From the NCBI GenBank assembly GCA_030619425.1, contig JAUXBJ010000038.1, forward strand, positions 1 through 9,082: 9,082 nucleotides of DNA, read 5' to 3'. Made by a program: the position numbers and the translations under genes. The stretch comes from a bacterium. Lineage in GTDB: Bacteria; Zixibacteria; MSB-5A5; GN15; FEB-12. The notes under the pieces are model-generated. The model was not told where the DNA came from and ran no database searches. It saw only the letters and a list, made by a program, of their open reading frames with translations. This document shows positions 1-6,305 of this stretch, one piece after another. The number at the start of each line of letters is the position of its first letter. Positions within the stretch are counted from its first letter, which is position 1.

Positions 1-306
1 ATCCGCACCCACGAACCGAGCACAATTGGCCGAAGACAGAAAACTGTTGGCACTGGTAACGACTACATCACCGGGTCCGATGCCTAACGCCAGCATCGAC
101 AAATGCAGCGCCGCTGTGCCGTTGGCACAGGCCACCGCCTCGGCGGCACCGACATAATCAGCAAGTTTTCGCTCGAAAGCAGGTATGGCCGGCCCCTGCG
201 TCCACCAGTCGGAGCGCAGGACATCAACCACCGCCCGGATATCTTCCTCGTCGACATGCTGGCGCCCGTAGGGCAAGAAGGGTAGCTGTGTGGTGACACA
301 CGTCAT
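1..306 (-). CDS. pseC: PseC-like DegT/DnrJ/EryC1/StrS aminotransferase (N-terminal part, cut by window edge)
   Basis: The first 102 residues of a PLP-dependent sugar aminotransferase are visible; the reading frame is open to base 1. The start reads MTCVTTQLPFLPYGRQHVDE and is followed by a typical N-terminal region with DWWTQGP (33-39), ACANGTAALHL (59-69) and TSANSFLSSAN (84-94), all characteristic of the DegT family. The catalytic PLP lysine lies outside the window. PseC converts the 4-keto sugar made by PseB into UDP-4-amino-4,6-dideoxy-N-acetyl-beta-L-altrosamine in the cytoplasm. The specific PseC call rests mainly on the neighbour: the ATG overlaps the pseB stop in ATGA (303-306), which implies translational coupling. 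No good Shine-Dalgarno sequence lies just before this ATG. The family call is firm. The substrate could instead be a related 4-keto-6-deoxy UDP-sugar. Confidence 0.85.
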   Translation of the reverse strand, partial: MTCVTTQLPFLPYGRQHVDEEDIRAVVDVLRSDWWTQGPAIPAFERKLADYVGAAEAVACANGTAALHLSMLALGIGPGDVVVTSANSFLSSANCARFVGAD

Positions 307-1403
307 ACTTTGGCCGCTGCGACCGCCTGAAGATCCTCGCGGATCGTCTTCAGCGACATCGCGCGGTGGCCCTCGTGTTTGGGAGGATCGTCACCGGCAG
401 TAAAGTTAGGATCGATATGTTCCCGGATCAACCGCCGCAGTTGCTCGACGCTGAGCCATTCTGAGTTGGTGCCGCTGGAATAGGCGAAACCCTGATCACA
501 GTGTCGGCCGTTGAACGTTTTCATGTATTCCGACACATCCCAGAGTCTCATTGAGGGCAAAATGACGAAGTGGTTCTCGAATTCCAGGCTGGCCAGAGCA
601 TCGGTCTCGGTTATCATTTCCTCGTGCAACTTCTCCCCCGGACGGATACCGATTACCTCTTGTCGACAGTCCGGGGCGATAGCCTCGGCCAGATCGGTGA
701 TGCGATAGCTGGGGATTTTGGGAACATACAATTCGCCGCCCCACATGTGAGCGAGGGCATACAGGACCAACTCTACCGCTTCCTGCAAAGTGATATTGAA
801 TCGCGTCATGCGCGGGTCGGTGATGGGAATGACACCCTCGGACCGCCTGTTAAGAAAGAACGGGATGACACTTCCCCGACTACCCATAACGTTGCCGTAG
901 CGCACCACCGAGAACTTGAGATCGCGATCCCCTTTGAAGTTGTTGGCCGAGACGAACATCTTATCCGAGCAGAGTTTGGTAGCACCATAGAGGTTGATAG
1001 GCGCCGCCGCCTTGTCGGTGCTCAGCGCCACGACTTTCTGGACGTTGCGGTCGATGCAGGCATCGATCACGTTGGCCGCGCCGGTGACGTTGGTCTTGAC
1101 GGCTTCGAACGGATTATACTCGGCTGCCGGTACTTGCTTTAGTGCGGCGGCGTGCACAACGATGTCAATGCCCTCCAAGGCCCTGTATAAGCGTTCCTTG
1201 TCGCGCACGTCGCCGATAAAATAGCGCATTTGGTGATATTTTGATTCCGGAAACTGCTGGCTCATATCGAACTGTTTCAGTTCATCGCGGGAGTAAATGA
1301 CCAGCCTTCGGATATCGGGGTAATGAGTGAGGACAGTTCGCGTAAACTCTTTGCCGAAAGAACCGGTTCCACCCGTCACGAGTATTGACTTCCCTGTCAA
1401 CAT
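303..1403 (-). CDS. pseB: UDP-N-acetylglucosamine 4,6-dehydratase (inverting), PseB/FlaA1 type
   Basis: This is a 366-residue extended short-chain dehydrogenase. It oxidises and dehydrates UDP-GlcNAc, with inversion at C5, to UDP-2-acetamido-2,6-dideoxy-L-arabino-hexos-4-ulose, the first step of pseudaminic acid synthesis. Visible signatures are the NAD(P)-binding TGGTGSFGK (10-18), HAAALKQVP (84-92), NPFEAVKTNV (97-106), STDKAAAPINLYGATK (128-143) with D130, K131, Y139 and K143 in the catalytic positions known from FlaA1, and VRYGNVMGSRGSVIPFF (167-183). IRPGEKLHEEMI (253-264) is also typical. The ATG at 1403 is preceded by AGGA with a 10-base spacer. The C-terminus runs about 30 residues past the usual end near LSVEQLRRLI (317-326). 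The gene overlaps pseC by 4 bases. A 260-base gap separates it from the rhamnose block, so it may have its own promoter. Confidence 0.93.
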   Translation of the reverse strand: MLTGKSILVTGGTGSFGKEFTRTVLTHYPDIRRLVIYSRDELKQFDMSQQFPESKYHQMRYFIGDVRDKERLYRALEGIDIVVHAAALKQVPAAEYNPFEAVKTNVTGAANVIDACIDRNVQKVVALSTDKAAAPINLYGATKLCSDKMFVSANNFKGDRDLKFSVVRYGNVMGSRGSVIPFFLNRRSEGVIPITDPRMTRFNITLQEAVELVLYALAHMWGGELYVPKIPSYRITDLAEAIAPDCRQEVIGIRPGEKLHEEMITETDALASLEFENHFVILPSMRLWDVSEYMKTFNGRHCDQGFAYSSGTNSEWLSVEQLRRLIREHIDPNFTAGDDPPKHEGHRAMSLKTIREDLQAVAAAKV

Positions 1404-1663
1404 AGCACGTCGTTCCTGTTCGCGGAGCCGCCGTCGTGCCGTTGGCTCTCATTTGTAGCAACTGCGGTCGGCGCCGCAAGCGATCACCGACACCCGTACG
1501 CTCCGGTCATAAACAAGACTTGTGCCGGATCGGCTAAACGGCGGCAGGACAAGTTATTGCGATATCAGCGGCGGAGAGAAATGTTACTTAATCGGTTAAT
1601 AGATTCCTGCCCAGTGGGTAAACGGTTCCAGGGTAGCTGATGCGGGCAAGAGCGTTGCGAGCT
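1404..1663. other. 260-base intergenic region between the rhamnose block and pseB
   Basis: No coding frame looks real here. On the minus strand it holds a weak promoter-like pair close to pseB (listed separately). There is also an A+T-rich patch around 1581-1601 containing TTAATCGGTTAA (1588-1599), and a short perfect inverted repeat ACAAG-A-CTTGT (1513-1523) flanked by CCGG on both sides (1503-1506 and 1525-1528). I see no hairpin followed by a T-run after the cupin gene, so read-through from the rhamnose genes into pseB remains possible. Confidence 0.4.
1452..1479 (-). promoter_or_regulatory. Candidate sigma70-like promoter upstream of pseB
   Basis: On the minus strand, TTGCGG (1474-1479) lies 16 bases before TACAAA (1452-1457), which is preceded by TGC and so resembles an extended -10 element. 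The predicted start of transcription would give a leader of about 40 bases before the pseB ATG at 1403. The -35 matches only three of six consensus positions and the -10 four of six, so this is a weak, position-supported guess. Confidence 0.22.
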
Positions 1664-2131
1664 TCAATCAAGTTGGAATGGAGACTCGGGGTCGTCCTCG
1701 TGCCGGATCTCGTCGACCGGTTGGCGCTTGCCTTCGCCGGCATAGAGTCGGTTAGGCGCATTGAAGATTAACCCGTCGATATCTCCGATATTGCGATAGG
1801 CGTGCACCACGCCGGGCGGCACAATGACCAGAGCATGTTTGGCTTCGCCGAGGTCCAAGACTGCCTTGGCGCCAAAGGTAGGCGACGACTCGCGGTTGTC
1901 CCACAGGTAGAGACGAAATGTGGACGGTCCGAGAAAGCAGAAAAGATCGGTCTGTTCGGCATGTTCGTGCGGACCGCGGGCGACACCCGGCCTGGTAACT
2001 GAAACATACGCCATGGCCGGATAGCAATCGGCATCCATTTCATCGTGACGGAACAGTTCCGCCAACCATCCACGGTCATCGTGATGCTTGCTGATTTCGC
2101 GTATGACTACGCCATCGATGTCACAGTTCAC
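1664..2131 (-). CDS. rfbC: RmlC-family cupin (dTDP-4-dehydrorhamnose 3,5-epimerase-like), short divergent form
   Basis: This is a 155-residue single-domain cupin of the RmlC/COG1898 family. Context makes it the epimerase step between RfbB and RfbD in dTDP-L-rhamnose synthesis. Visible motifs are DDRGWLAELFR (18-28), RGPHEH (52-57) with H55 where RmlC has its catalytic histidine, LFCFLGPSTFRLYLWDNR (63-80) and IVPPGVVHAYRNIG (103-116). It is shorter than classical RmlC (about 180 residues). By eye alignment it lacks the conserved lysine (position of T61/D62) and has phenylalanine (F123) where a catalytic tyrosine is expected. The start is GTG at 2131, chosen because a perfect AAGGAG lies 7 bases upstream; it overlaps the end of rfbD by 11 bases. 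It could be an epimerase with altered specificity or a related sugar-binding cupin. Confidence 0.8.
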   Translation of the reverse strand: MNCDIDGVVIREISKHHDDRGWLAELFRHDEMDADCYPAMAYVSVTRPGVARGPHEHAEQTDLFCFLGPSTFRLYLWDNRESSPTFGAKAVLDLGEAKHALVIVPPGVVHAYRNIGDIDGLIFNAPNRLYAGEGKRQPVDEIRHEDDPESPFQLD

Positions 2132-3020
2132 AAGCTAACTCCTTACCATGATCGTGCAAGAACGACTCAAGCGATGTTTTCCAATCCGGCATTATGTTCA
2201 GGCCGGCTTCATTCAGACGTTGATTGGTCAAGGTGGATCGCTTGGGACGTGGCGCCGGTCGCGGGAACTCGTCGCTGGTACATGGTTCCACAACAACGTC
2301 GAGGTTCATGGTGGCAAAGATCGCTTGCGTGAACCCATACCAGGAGGTCTCACCCTCGGACGTGGCGTGAAACAGGCCGGTAAGCTGTCGGGGCAGGATG
2401 GCGCGGGTCTGCCTGGCAATATCCATCGTCCAGCAGGGGGCGCCGAATTGGTCGTCTACCACCTTGAGGGGTGCAATCTCTCGTCCTCCATGCAGGTCAT
2501 GCCTCTGCTGAAAACCAAGTTTGATCATGGTCTTGACGAAATTCCGTCCGTGCCGTCCATAGAGCCAGGCAATACGTAGTATTACGCAATCGTCCAGCAC
2601 CCCTTGCACCACCTGCTCCCCGGCAAGTTTGCTCTGCCCGTAAACCGTCTGTGGATCGGTTTGATCGTCTTCAGTATACGGACGATCAGCATTGCCGTCA
2701 AAGACATAATCGGTCGAGTAGTACACTATCCGGGCTCCGACTTTGCGACAGGCCAAAGCTACATTCTCGGCGCCGTCCGCGTTTACAGCCATGGCCAATT
2801 CCCGGTTTTCCTCGCACCCATCCACATCGGTGTATGCTGCTGCGTGCAAAACTATCCCTGGATCGGCTTCCTGGATGACCTCAAGAGTACGCTCACGATC
2901 CCGAATGTCAAATTCTTCCAGGTCGACACCACAAACTGAATGATCCGCCGAAAACAACGCCATCAGATCGCGACCAAGTTGCCCGCGGCAGCCGGTAACC
3001 AAGATGTCACAAGCCACCAT
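2121..3020 (-). CDS. rfbD: dTDP-4-dehydrorhamnose reductase
   Basis: This is a 299-residue NAD(P)H-dependent short-chain reductase that reduces dTDP-4-keto-L-rhamnose to dTDP-L-rhamnose, the last step of the pathway. Visible are the nucleotide-binding [11 protein letters not shown] (6-16), [12 protein letters not shown] (59-70), [10 protein letters not shown] (100-109), the catalytic Y127xxxK131 in [10 protein letters not shown], and VVDDQFGAP in the C-terminal half. Length matches the family. The open frame extends upstream to 3194, but that extension is the antisense-like out-of-frame reading of rfbA and has no family similarity. The ATG at 3020 overlaps rfbA by 14 bases. A GTG at 3017 is an alternative start: GAGG lies 6 bases before the GTG but only 3 before the ATG. 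The gene overlaps the downstream cupin by 11 bases. Confidence 0.95.
   Translation of the reverse strand: MVACDILVTGCRGQLGRDLMALFSADHSVCGVDLEEFDIRDRERTLEVIQEADPGIVLHAAAYTDVDGCEENRELAMAVNADGAENVALACRKVGARIVYYSTDYVFDGNADRPYTEDDQTDPQTVYGQSKLAGEQVVQGVLDDCVILRIAWLYGRHGRNFVKTMIKLGFQQRHDLHGGREIAPLKVVDDQFGAPCWTMDIARQTRAILPRQLTGLFHATSEGETSWYGFTQAIFATMNLDVVVEPCTSDEFPRPAPRPKRSTLTNQRLNEAGLNIMPDWKTSLESFLHDHGKELACEL
2139..2144 (-). promoter_or_regulatory. Strong ribosome binding site for the RmlC-like gene, inside rfbD
   Basis: AAGGAG on the minus strand, followed by a 7-base spacer and GTG at 2131. It lies within the last codons of rfbD and fixes the GTG start of the cupin gene. Confidence 0.75.
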
Positions 3021-3897
3021 CGACCTCGGTGATGACGTCGGCCAGGTATCTTTTGTAGGCGTTGTCGACCATATTGTCCAGTACTGTCTGCACCTGCGAG
3101 CGATTGATGAAACGCATACGGTAGGCGATCTCTTCGATGCAGGCAATCTTCTGCCCCTGCCGTCGCTCAATGGTCGCAATGAAATTCCCGGCATCCAGCA
3201 TGCTTTCGTAGGTCCCGGTGTCCAGCCAGGCGATGCCGCGCCCTAACCGCACTACTTTCAGACGACCCTGCGTGAGATAGGCGCGATTGACGTCGGTAAT
3301 CTCAAGTTCGCCCCGCGCTGATGGTTTGAGTGACCGGGCGATTTCGACCACATCGGAATCGTACAAGTACAATCCGGTAACGGCGTAGTTAGACTTCGGC
3401 TGCTTCGGCTTCTCTTCGATAGAAACCACACGACCTTCGGCGTCCCACTCGACCACGCCATACCGCTCGGGATCACGGACGTAATAGCCGAACACCATCG
3501 CTCCCTCGCGAAACGAACTCGCGGCGCGCAGGAAGTCGTAGGCGCCGTAAAAAATGTTGTCGCCCAGGATCAATGCAACCGGATCATGGCCGATGAACTC
3601 CTCGCCGATCAAAAAGGCCTGAGCGATCCCCTGCGGCTGCTCTTGCACGCGATAACTGATATTCAACCCCAACGCTCTACCGTCACCGAGCAACGATTCA
3701 AACCGAGGGGTATCCTGCGGAGTTGAGATTAACAGAATTTCAGTTATGCCGAACAGCATCAGCGTCGACAGCGGATAGTAGATCATCGGTTTGTCGTACA
3801 CCGGCAGGAGTTGTTTGCAGACCACGTGCGTGGCGGGAAAAAGCCTCGTGCCGCTGCCGCCGGCCAGAATTATTCCTTTGTTCAACCCTTGATTCAT
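3007..3897 (-). CDS. rfbA: Glucose-1-phosphate thymidylyltransferase
   Basis: This 296-residue nucleotidyltransferase makes dTDP-glucose from dTTP and glucose-1-phosphate, the entry to dTDP-rhamnose. It shows the signature [11 protein letters not shown] (13-23), [17 protein letters not shown] (28-44), LGDNIFYG (111-118) with the metal-binding aspartate, [18 protein letters not shown] (160-177) and [14 protein letters not shown] (223-236). Length and motif order match RmlA throughout. The ATG at 3897 has AAGGA 9 bases upstream, only 12 bases after the rfbB stop, so the two are clearly co-transcribed. The stop overlaps the start of rfbD. A close alternative, a different dTDP-hexose pathway, is unlikely because rfbD follows. 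Confidence 0.97.
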   Translation of the reverse strand: MNQGLNKGIILAGGSGTRLFPATHVVCKQLLPVYDKPMIYYPLSTLMLFGITEILLISTPQDTPRFESLLGDGRALGLNISYRVQEQPQGIAQAFLIGEEFIGHDPVALILGDNIFYGAYDFLRAASSFREGAMVFGYYVRDPERYGVVEWDAEGRVVSIEEKPKQPKSNYAVTGLYLYDSDVVEIARSLKPSARGELEITDVNRAYLTQGRLKVVRLGRGIAWLDTGTYESMLDAGNFIATIERRQGQKIACIEEIAYRMRFINRSQVQTVLDNMVDNAYKRYLADVITEVDGGL

Positions 3898-3909
3898 CAG
3901 AGATTATCC

Positions 3910-4965
3910 TTACCGATTGCCGTACATCTTGTCATAGTATTTCAGGTACTCCCCGCTGGCGCATTCGGCCAGCCACTGCTCGTTGTCGAGATACCAACCG
4001 ACCGTCGCCCTGATCCCCTCCTCAAAGGACACACTCGGCATCCAACCAGGTTCCTTTTCAATTTTAGAGGCATCGATAGCATACCGCCGATCATGCCCGG
4101 GCCGATCGGCGACAAACTCTATCATATCTCGCCTCGGACCGCCACCCAACAGTTCGTCCATAATGTTGCACACGAGAGTCACCAGGTCGATATTGGCAAT
4201 CTCGTTGTGTCCCCCGATGTTGTAGGTCTCACCCGCGCTGCCTCGGTGAAAAACCAGATCGAGAGCCCGGCAGTGGTCCTCAACGTACAGCCAGTCACGG
4301 ACGTTCTTCCCATCGCCATAGACCGGGAGAGGCAGTCCTTCCCGGGCATTACGTATCACCAAAGGAATCAACTTCTCGGGAAATTGGTACGGCCCATAGT
4401 TGTTGGAGCAGTTGGTAGTGACTACATCCAATCCGTATGTTCTATGATAAGCTCTGACCAGATGATCGGCTGCCGCCTTCGATGCCGCGTACGGCGAATT
4501 AGGTCGGTATGGTGTCGTCTCGATAAAGTACCCGGTGTCGCCGAGCGATCCGTAAACTTCGTCGGTCGAAACGTGATGAAAACGGAACTGTCCAATCCGC
4601 TCGCGTTGTCTCAAGGCGGCCTCAAGCAAGTTCGCCGTACCGACTACGTTGGTCTGCACGAATAACATCGGACCGTCTATCGATCTGTCGACATGCGACT
4701 CCGCCGCCAGGTGGATGACACTGTCGATCCGGTGTCGCTCAAAACAGTCCGCGACGGCTGAGCGGTCACGTATATCCAGCTTCTCGAAGGTGTAGTTGTC
4801 GCAAGATTCGATGGAGCGAAGATTGCTGAGATTGCCCGCATAGGTCAGGCAATCCACGTTAACGAAAAAGTACGACGGGTACTTTGGTAGCAGTTGCAGC
4901 AGCAAGTTCGATCCGATGAAACCGGCTCCGCCGGTTATTGCAATACGTCGTTCGTGATTTGTCAT
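3910..4965 (-). CDS. rfbB: dTDP-glucose 4,6-dehydratase
   Basis: This 351-residue extended short-chain dehydrogenase converts dTDP-glucose to dTDP-4-keto-6-deoxyglucose with bound NAD+. Visible are [11 protein letters not shown] (10-20), [12 protein letters not shown] (85-96), the catalytic STDEVYG (133-139: T134, D135, E136), SPYAASKA (157-164) with Y159xxxK163, [17 protein letters not shown] (185-201) and [12 protein letters not shown] (221-232). The frame is open up to 5109, but family length and alignment favour the ATG at 4965 ([13 protein letters not shown]). In-frame ATGs at 4980 and 4992 would add 5 or 9 residues and cannot be excluded. A weak AGG lies 6 bases before 4965. It is the first gene of the rfbBAD-C-like block. 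Confidence 0.96.
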   Translation of the reverse strand: MTNHERRIAITGGAGFIGSNLLLQLLPKYPSYFFVNVDCLTYAGNLSNLRSIESCDNYTFEKLDIRDRSAVADCFERHRIDSVIHLAAESHVDRSIDGPMLFVQTNVVGTANLLEAALRQRERIGQFRFHHVSTDEVYGSLGDTGYFIETTPYRPNSPYAASKAAADHLVRAYHRTYGLDVVTTNCSNNYGPYQFPEKLIPLVIRNAREGLPLPVYGDGKNVRDWLYVEDHCRALDLVFHRGSAGETYNIGGHNEIANIDLVTLVCNIMDELLGGGPRRDMIEFVADRPGHDRRYAIDASKIEKEPGWMPSVSFEEGIRATVGWYLDNEQWLAECASGEYLKYYDKMYGNR

Positions 4966-4996
4966 GGCGCGCCTAGTCATATACAACTTCATTAGT

Positions 4997-5025
4997 GTAA
5001 TAAGACCGTTCCGGAACATCCACAA
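4997..5025 (-). promoter_or_regulatory. Candidate promoter for rfbBAD-C-like
   Basis: On the minus strand TTGTGG (5020-5025) stands 17 bases before TATTAC (4997-5002). The predicted transcription start lies about 25 bases before the rfbB ATG at 4965. Matches to consensus are three of six and four of six, so the call rests on spacing and position. It favours the 4965 start over the start at 5109. Confidence 0.3.
5008..5017. repeat. Perfect palindrome GTTCCGGAAC in the promoter spacer
   Basis: A ten-base perfect palindrome placed between the candidate -35 and -10 of rfbB. Such a site could be an operator for a dimeric regulator, but a ten-base palindrome can also occur by chance. Confidence 0.3.
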
Positions 5026-5191
5026 GATAAAATCGCGTCGGTGCGCTACGGGCATCCTCAAGCCCTGCACCACGCGAAAACCCCCATAGAAGCACCGCAA
5101 GCAAATCAATTCGATGGACGCCGGACTTACGCTGAGTGTCCTGCCGTCACTTGGTGAGAGCGGCTACATCTCGCTGCAGTGTTTCTTGTAG

Positions 5192-5214
5192 GTCAGGATC
5201 CTTGTGATCCTGAC
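5192..5214. repeat. Perfect 9-bp hairpin downstream of the WlbA-like gene
   Basis: GTCAGGATC (5192-5200) and GATCCTGAC (5206-5214) are perfect reverse complements around a 5-base loop. The hairpin abuts a second one (5215-5231). Neither strand shows a T-run after it, so it is not a standard intrinsic terminator. It may still stabilise the 3' end of the WlbA-like mRNA, help termination, or be a copy of a dispersed palindromic repeat. Confidence 0.6.
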
Positions 5215-5231
5215 GGCCGATTTTATCGGCC
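5215..5231. repeat. Perfect 7-bp hairpin abutting the WlbA-like stop codon
   Basis: GGCCGAT (5215-5221) and ATCGGCC (5225-5231) pair perfectly around a 3-base loop. The hairpin starts at the base next to the TAG stop of the WlbA-like gene and ends at the base next to the 9-bp hairpin, so the two structures stand back to back without a linker. Confidence 0.6.
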
Positions 5232-6176
5232 CTAACGCATGAACGGATGCGAATCCGACGTAACACCGATCGGCTGCGCGCCGCGGATACTGTGGGCGAG
5301 TACGATCGACGGTCGCGCGTCCTCCAGACCGAACCCGCGCCCGGCCAGGATATCCTGGTACACGATGGTGTGCAGATCTGTGAACCCGCCCGAGAACTCG
5401 ATCTCCTCGCCGTCGATAGTGATCGAGCGATAGGTGGGCATACTGCACTCGACGGCTTCCGGCGGCAGGTCGTCGCGCTCAATGGATAGAAACCATTGCA
5501 CCCGTGCATTCTGAAGTTCGATAAATCCACCGACCCTGGTAGCGGTGGCCACGTGGACATTATTGTACTGCACATCGCCAAACAGCCACATGAGCATGTC
5601 AAAGAAGTGGATGCCGATATTCGTAGCCAGCCCGCCGGAACGCTCCGGCTGACCTTTCCACGAAACGAGATACCAGGGGCCTCGCGATGTTATGTAAGTC
5701 AGCCGCACCTCGTGCTTCTTGTCGGCTGGTTGGGCGCGGAGTTTCTCACGTAACGCCACTATCGATGGATGCACTCTCAGTTGCAAAACCGTGTAAATGC
5801 GTCGGTCGCTCTCCTGTTGCAGTTCTTCGAGGGCATCTATGTTCCACGGGTTGAGCACCAGCGGTTTTTCACAAACGGCGTGGGCGCCGACTCGCAGCGC
5901 AAACCGGGCGTGGGCATCGTGCAAATAGTTGGGGGAGCAGATGCTGACATAGTGTACGGCCTTATCTGTACTCTGCCGACGGAGCCTTTCGACGTGCCTG
6001 TCGAAGCGCTCAAACTCGGTGAAAAAGCGTACGTTCTGAAAATAACCGTCCAGCACGCCGACGGAATCATGCGGATCGACGGCGGCTACCAACTGGTTGC
6101 CGGTTTCCTTGATCGCCTTCAAATGGCGCGGTGCGATATATCCGGAAGCTCCGGTCAGCGCAAAGTTTTTCGACAT
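5232..6176 (-). CDS. wlbA: Gfo/Idh/MocA oxidoreductase, WlbA/WbpB-type UDP-N-acetylglucosaminuronate 3-dehydrogenase
   Basis: This 314-residue NAD-dependent oxidoreductase probably oxidises the 3-hydroxyl of UDP-GlcNAc uronic acid, preparing it for transamination to a 2,3-diamino-uronic acid found in O-antigens. The N-terminal Rossmann fold starts with ALTGASGYIAPRHLKAI (6-22). VSICSPNYLHDAHA (77-90) and CEKPLVLNPWNIDAL (102-116) follow; K104 is the family lysine, and the LVLNPWNIDAL extension is typical of WlbA/WbpB. LQLRVHP (131-137) and GGLATNIGIHFFDML (181-195) with H190 match the substrate-binding half. The ATG at 6176 has AGGAG about 7 bases upstream. No WbpA-type dehydrogenase, transaminase or acetyltransferase partner is in the window, so substrate assignment is by family resemblance only. 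Two hairpins follow the stop directly. Confidence 0.82.
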   Translation of the reverse strand: MSKNFALTGASGYIAPRHLKAIKETGNQLVAAVDPHDSVGVLDGYFQNVRFFTEFERFDRHVERLRRQSTDKAVHYVSICSPNYLHDAHARFALRVGAHAVCEKPLVLNPWNIDALEELQQESDRRIYTVLQLRVHPSIVALREKLRAQPADKKHEVRLTYITSRGPWYLVSWKGQPERSGGLATNIGIHFFDMLMWLFGDVQYNNVHVATATRVGGFIELQNARVQWFLSIERDDLPPEAVECSMPTYRSITIDGEEIEFSGGFTDLHTIVYQDILAGRGFGLEDARPSIVLAHSIRGAQPIGVTSDSHPFMR

Positions 6177-6225
6177 TCTCTCTCCTGGTATTGCAGCTTC
6201 ATCGCCACAAAACGTTTCCCGTCAG

Positions 6226-6253
6226 ATAATAAAGGCAAACCCGCAAAAGGCAA
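6226..6253 (-). promoter_or_regulatory. Candidate promoter for the WlbA-like gene
   Basis: On the minus strand TTGCCT (6248-6253) precedes TATTAT (6226-6231) by 16 bases; the matches to the sigma70 consensus are four and five of six. The expected leader to the ATG at 6176 is about 40 bases. This is the best promoter-like pair in the window and would separate the sugar genes from metH-metF. Confidence 0.38.
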
Positions 6254-6254
6254 A
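6231..6254. repeat. Short direct repeat AAAGGCAAA in the metF-wlbA gap
   Basis: AAAGGCAAA occurs at 6231-6239 and 6246-6254 with a 15-base period. The second copy overlaps the candidate -35 and the first touches the candidate -10. It could be a regulator site or chance in a low-complexity stretch. Confidence 0.25.
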
Positions 6255-6287
6255 GGGGTTTTTGGGACATTTGTTGCCACGAATCCG

Positions 6288-6301
6288 ACCGGCGAGCCGG
6301 T
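6288..6301. terminator. Short G+C-rich inverted repeat just after metF
   Basis: ACCGGC (6288-6293) and GCCGGT (6296-6301) are reverse complements; allowing a four-base loop, five pairs form. It begins 4 bases after the metF stop codon. No T-run follows on the minus strand, so it is at best a weak or Rho-assisted end of metH-metF. Confidence 0.25.
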
Positions 6302-6305
6302 GGGG

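Larger units (their letters stand above)
4966..5231. other. 266-base intergenic region before the rhamnose block
   Basis: No real gene is seen; the upstream in-frame extension of rfbB (to 5109) has no family similarity. Its right end is taken up by two abutting perfect hairpins next to the WlbA-like stop, and its left end by a promoter-like pair with a palindrome in the spacer. Together they suggest a transcription-unit boundary between the WlbA-like gene and rfbB. Confidence 0.45.

Noticed and set aside
570..1142. Plus-strand open frame (190 codons) inside pseB
   Set aside because: Antisense shadow of PseB; the sense strand carries all catalytic motifs.
3021..3194. N-terminal extension of rfbD into rfbA
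   Set aside because: These 58 codons are an out-of-frame reading of rfbA; the family alignment begins at the ATG or GTG near 3020.
3811..4665. Long plus-strand open frame (284 codons) opposite rfbB and the rfbA start
   Set aside because: It lies antisense to well-supported catalytic motifs of RfbB, has no recognisable domain, and no ribosome binding site or promoter context. High G+C makes long antisense frames common.
4966..4973. GGCGCGCC palindrome directly before the rfbB ATG
   Set aside because: A plain eight-base G+C-rich palindrome is expected by chance in such DNA; no sign of an engineered junction.
4966..5109. N-terminal extension of rfbB to an upstream ATG at 5109
   Set aside because: The 48 extra residues have no family similarity, are absent from RmlB proteins of normal length, and the candidate promoter lies inside them.
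5147..5602. Minus-strand open frame (151 codons) overlapping the WlbA-like gene end and the hairpins
   Set aside because: It is out of frame with the well-supported WlbA-like protein and runs through the two hairpins; no domain is recognisable.
6237..6261. AAACCC...GGGTTT inverted repeat as a terminator of metF
   Set aside because: Six pairs, half of them A-T, around a 13-base loop are too weak, and the site overlaps the better promoter-like pair.
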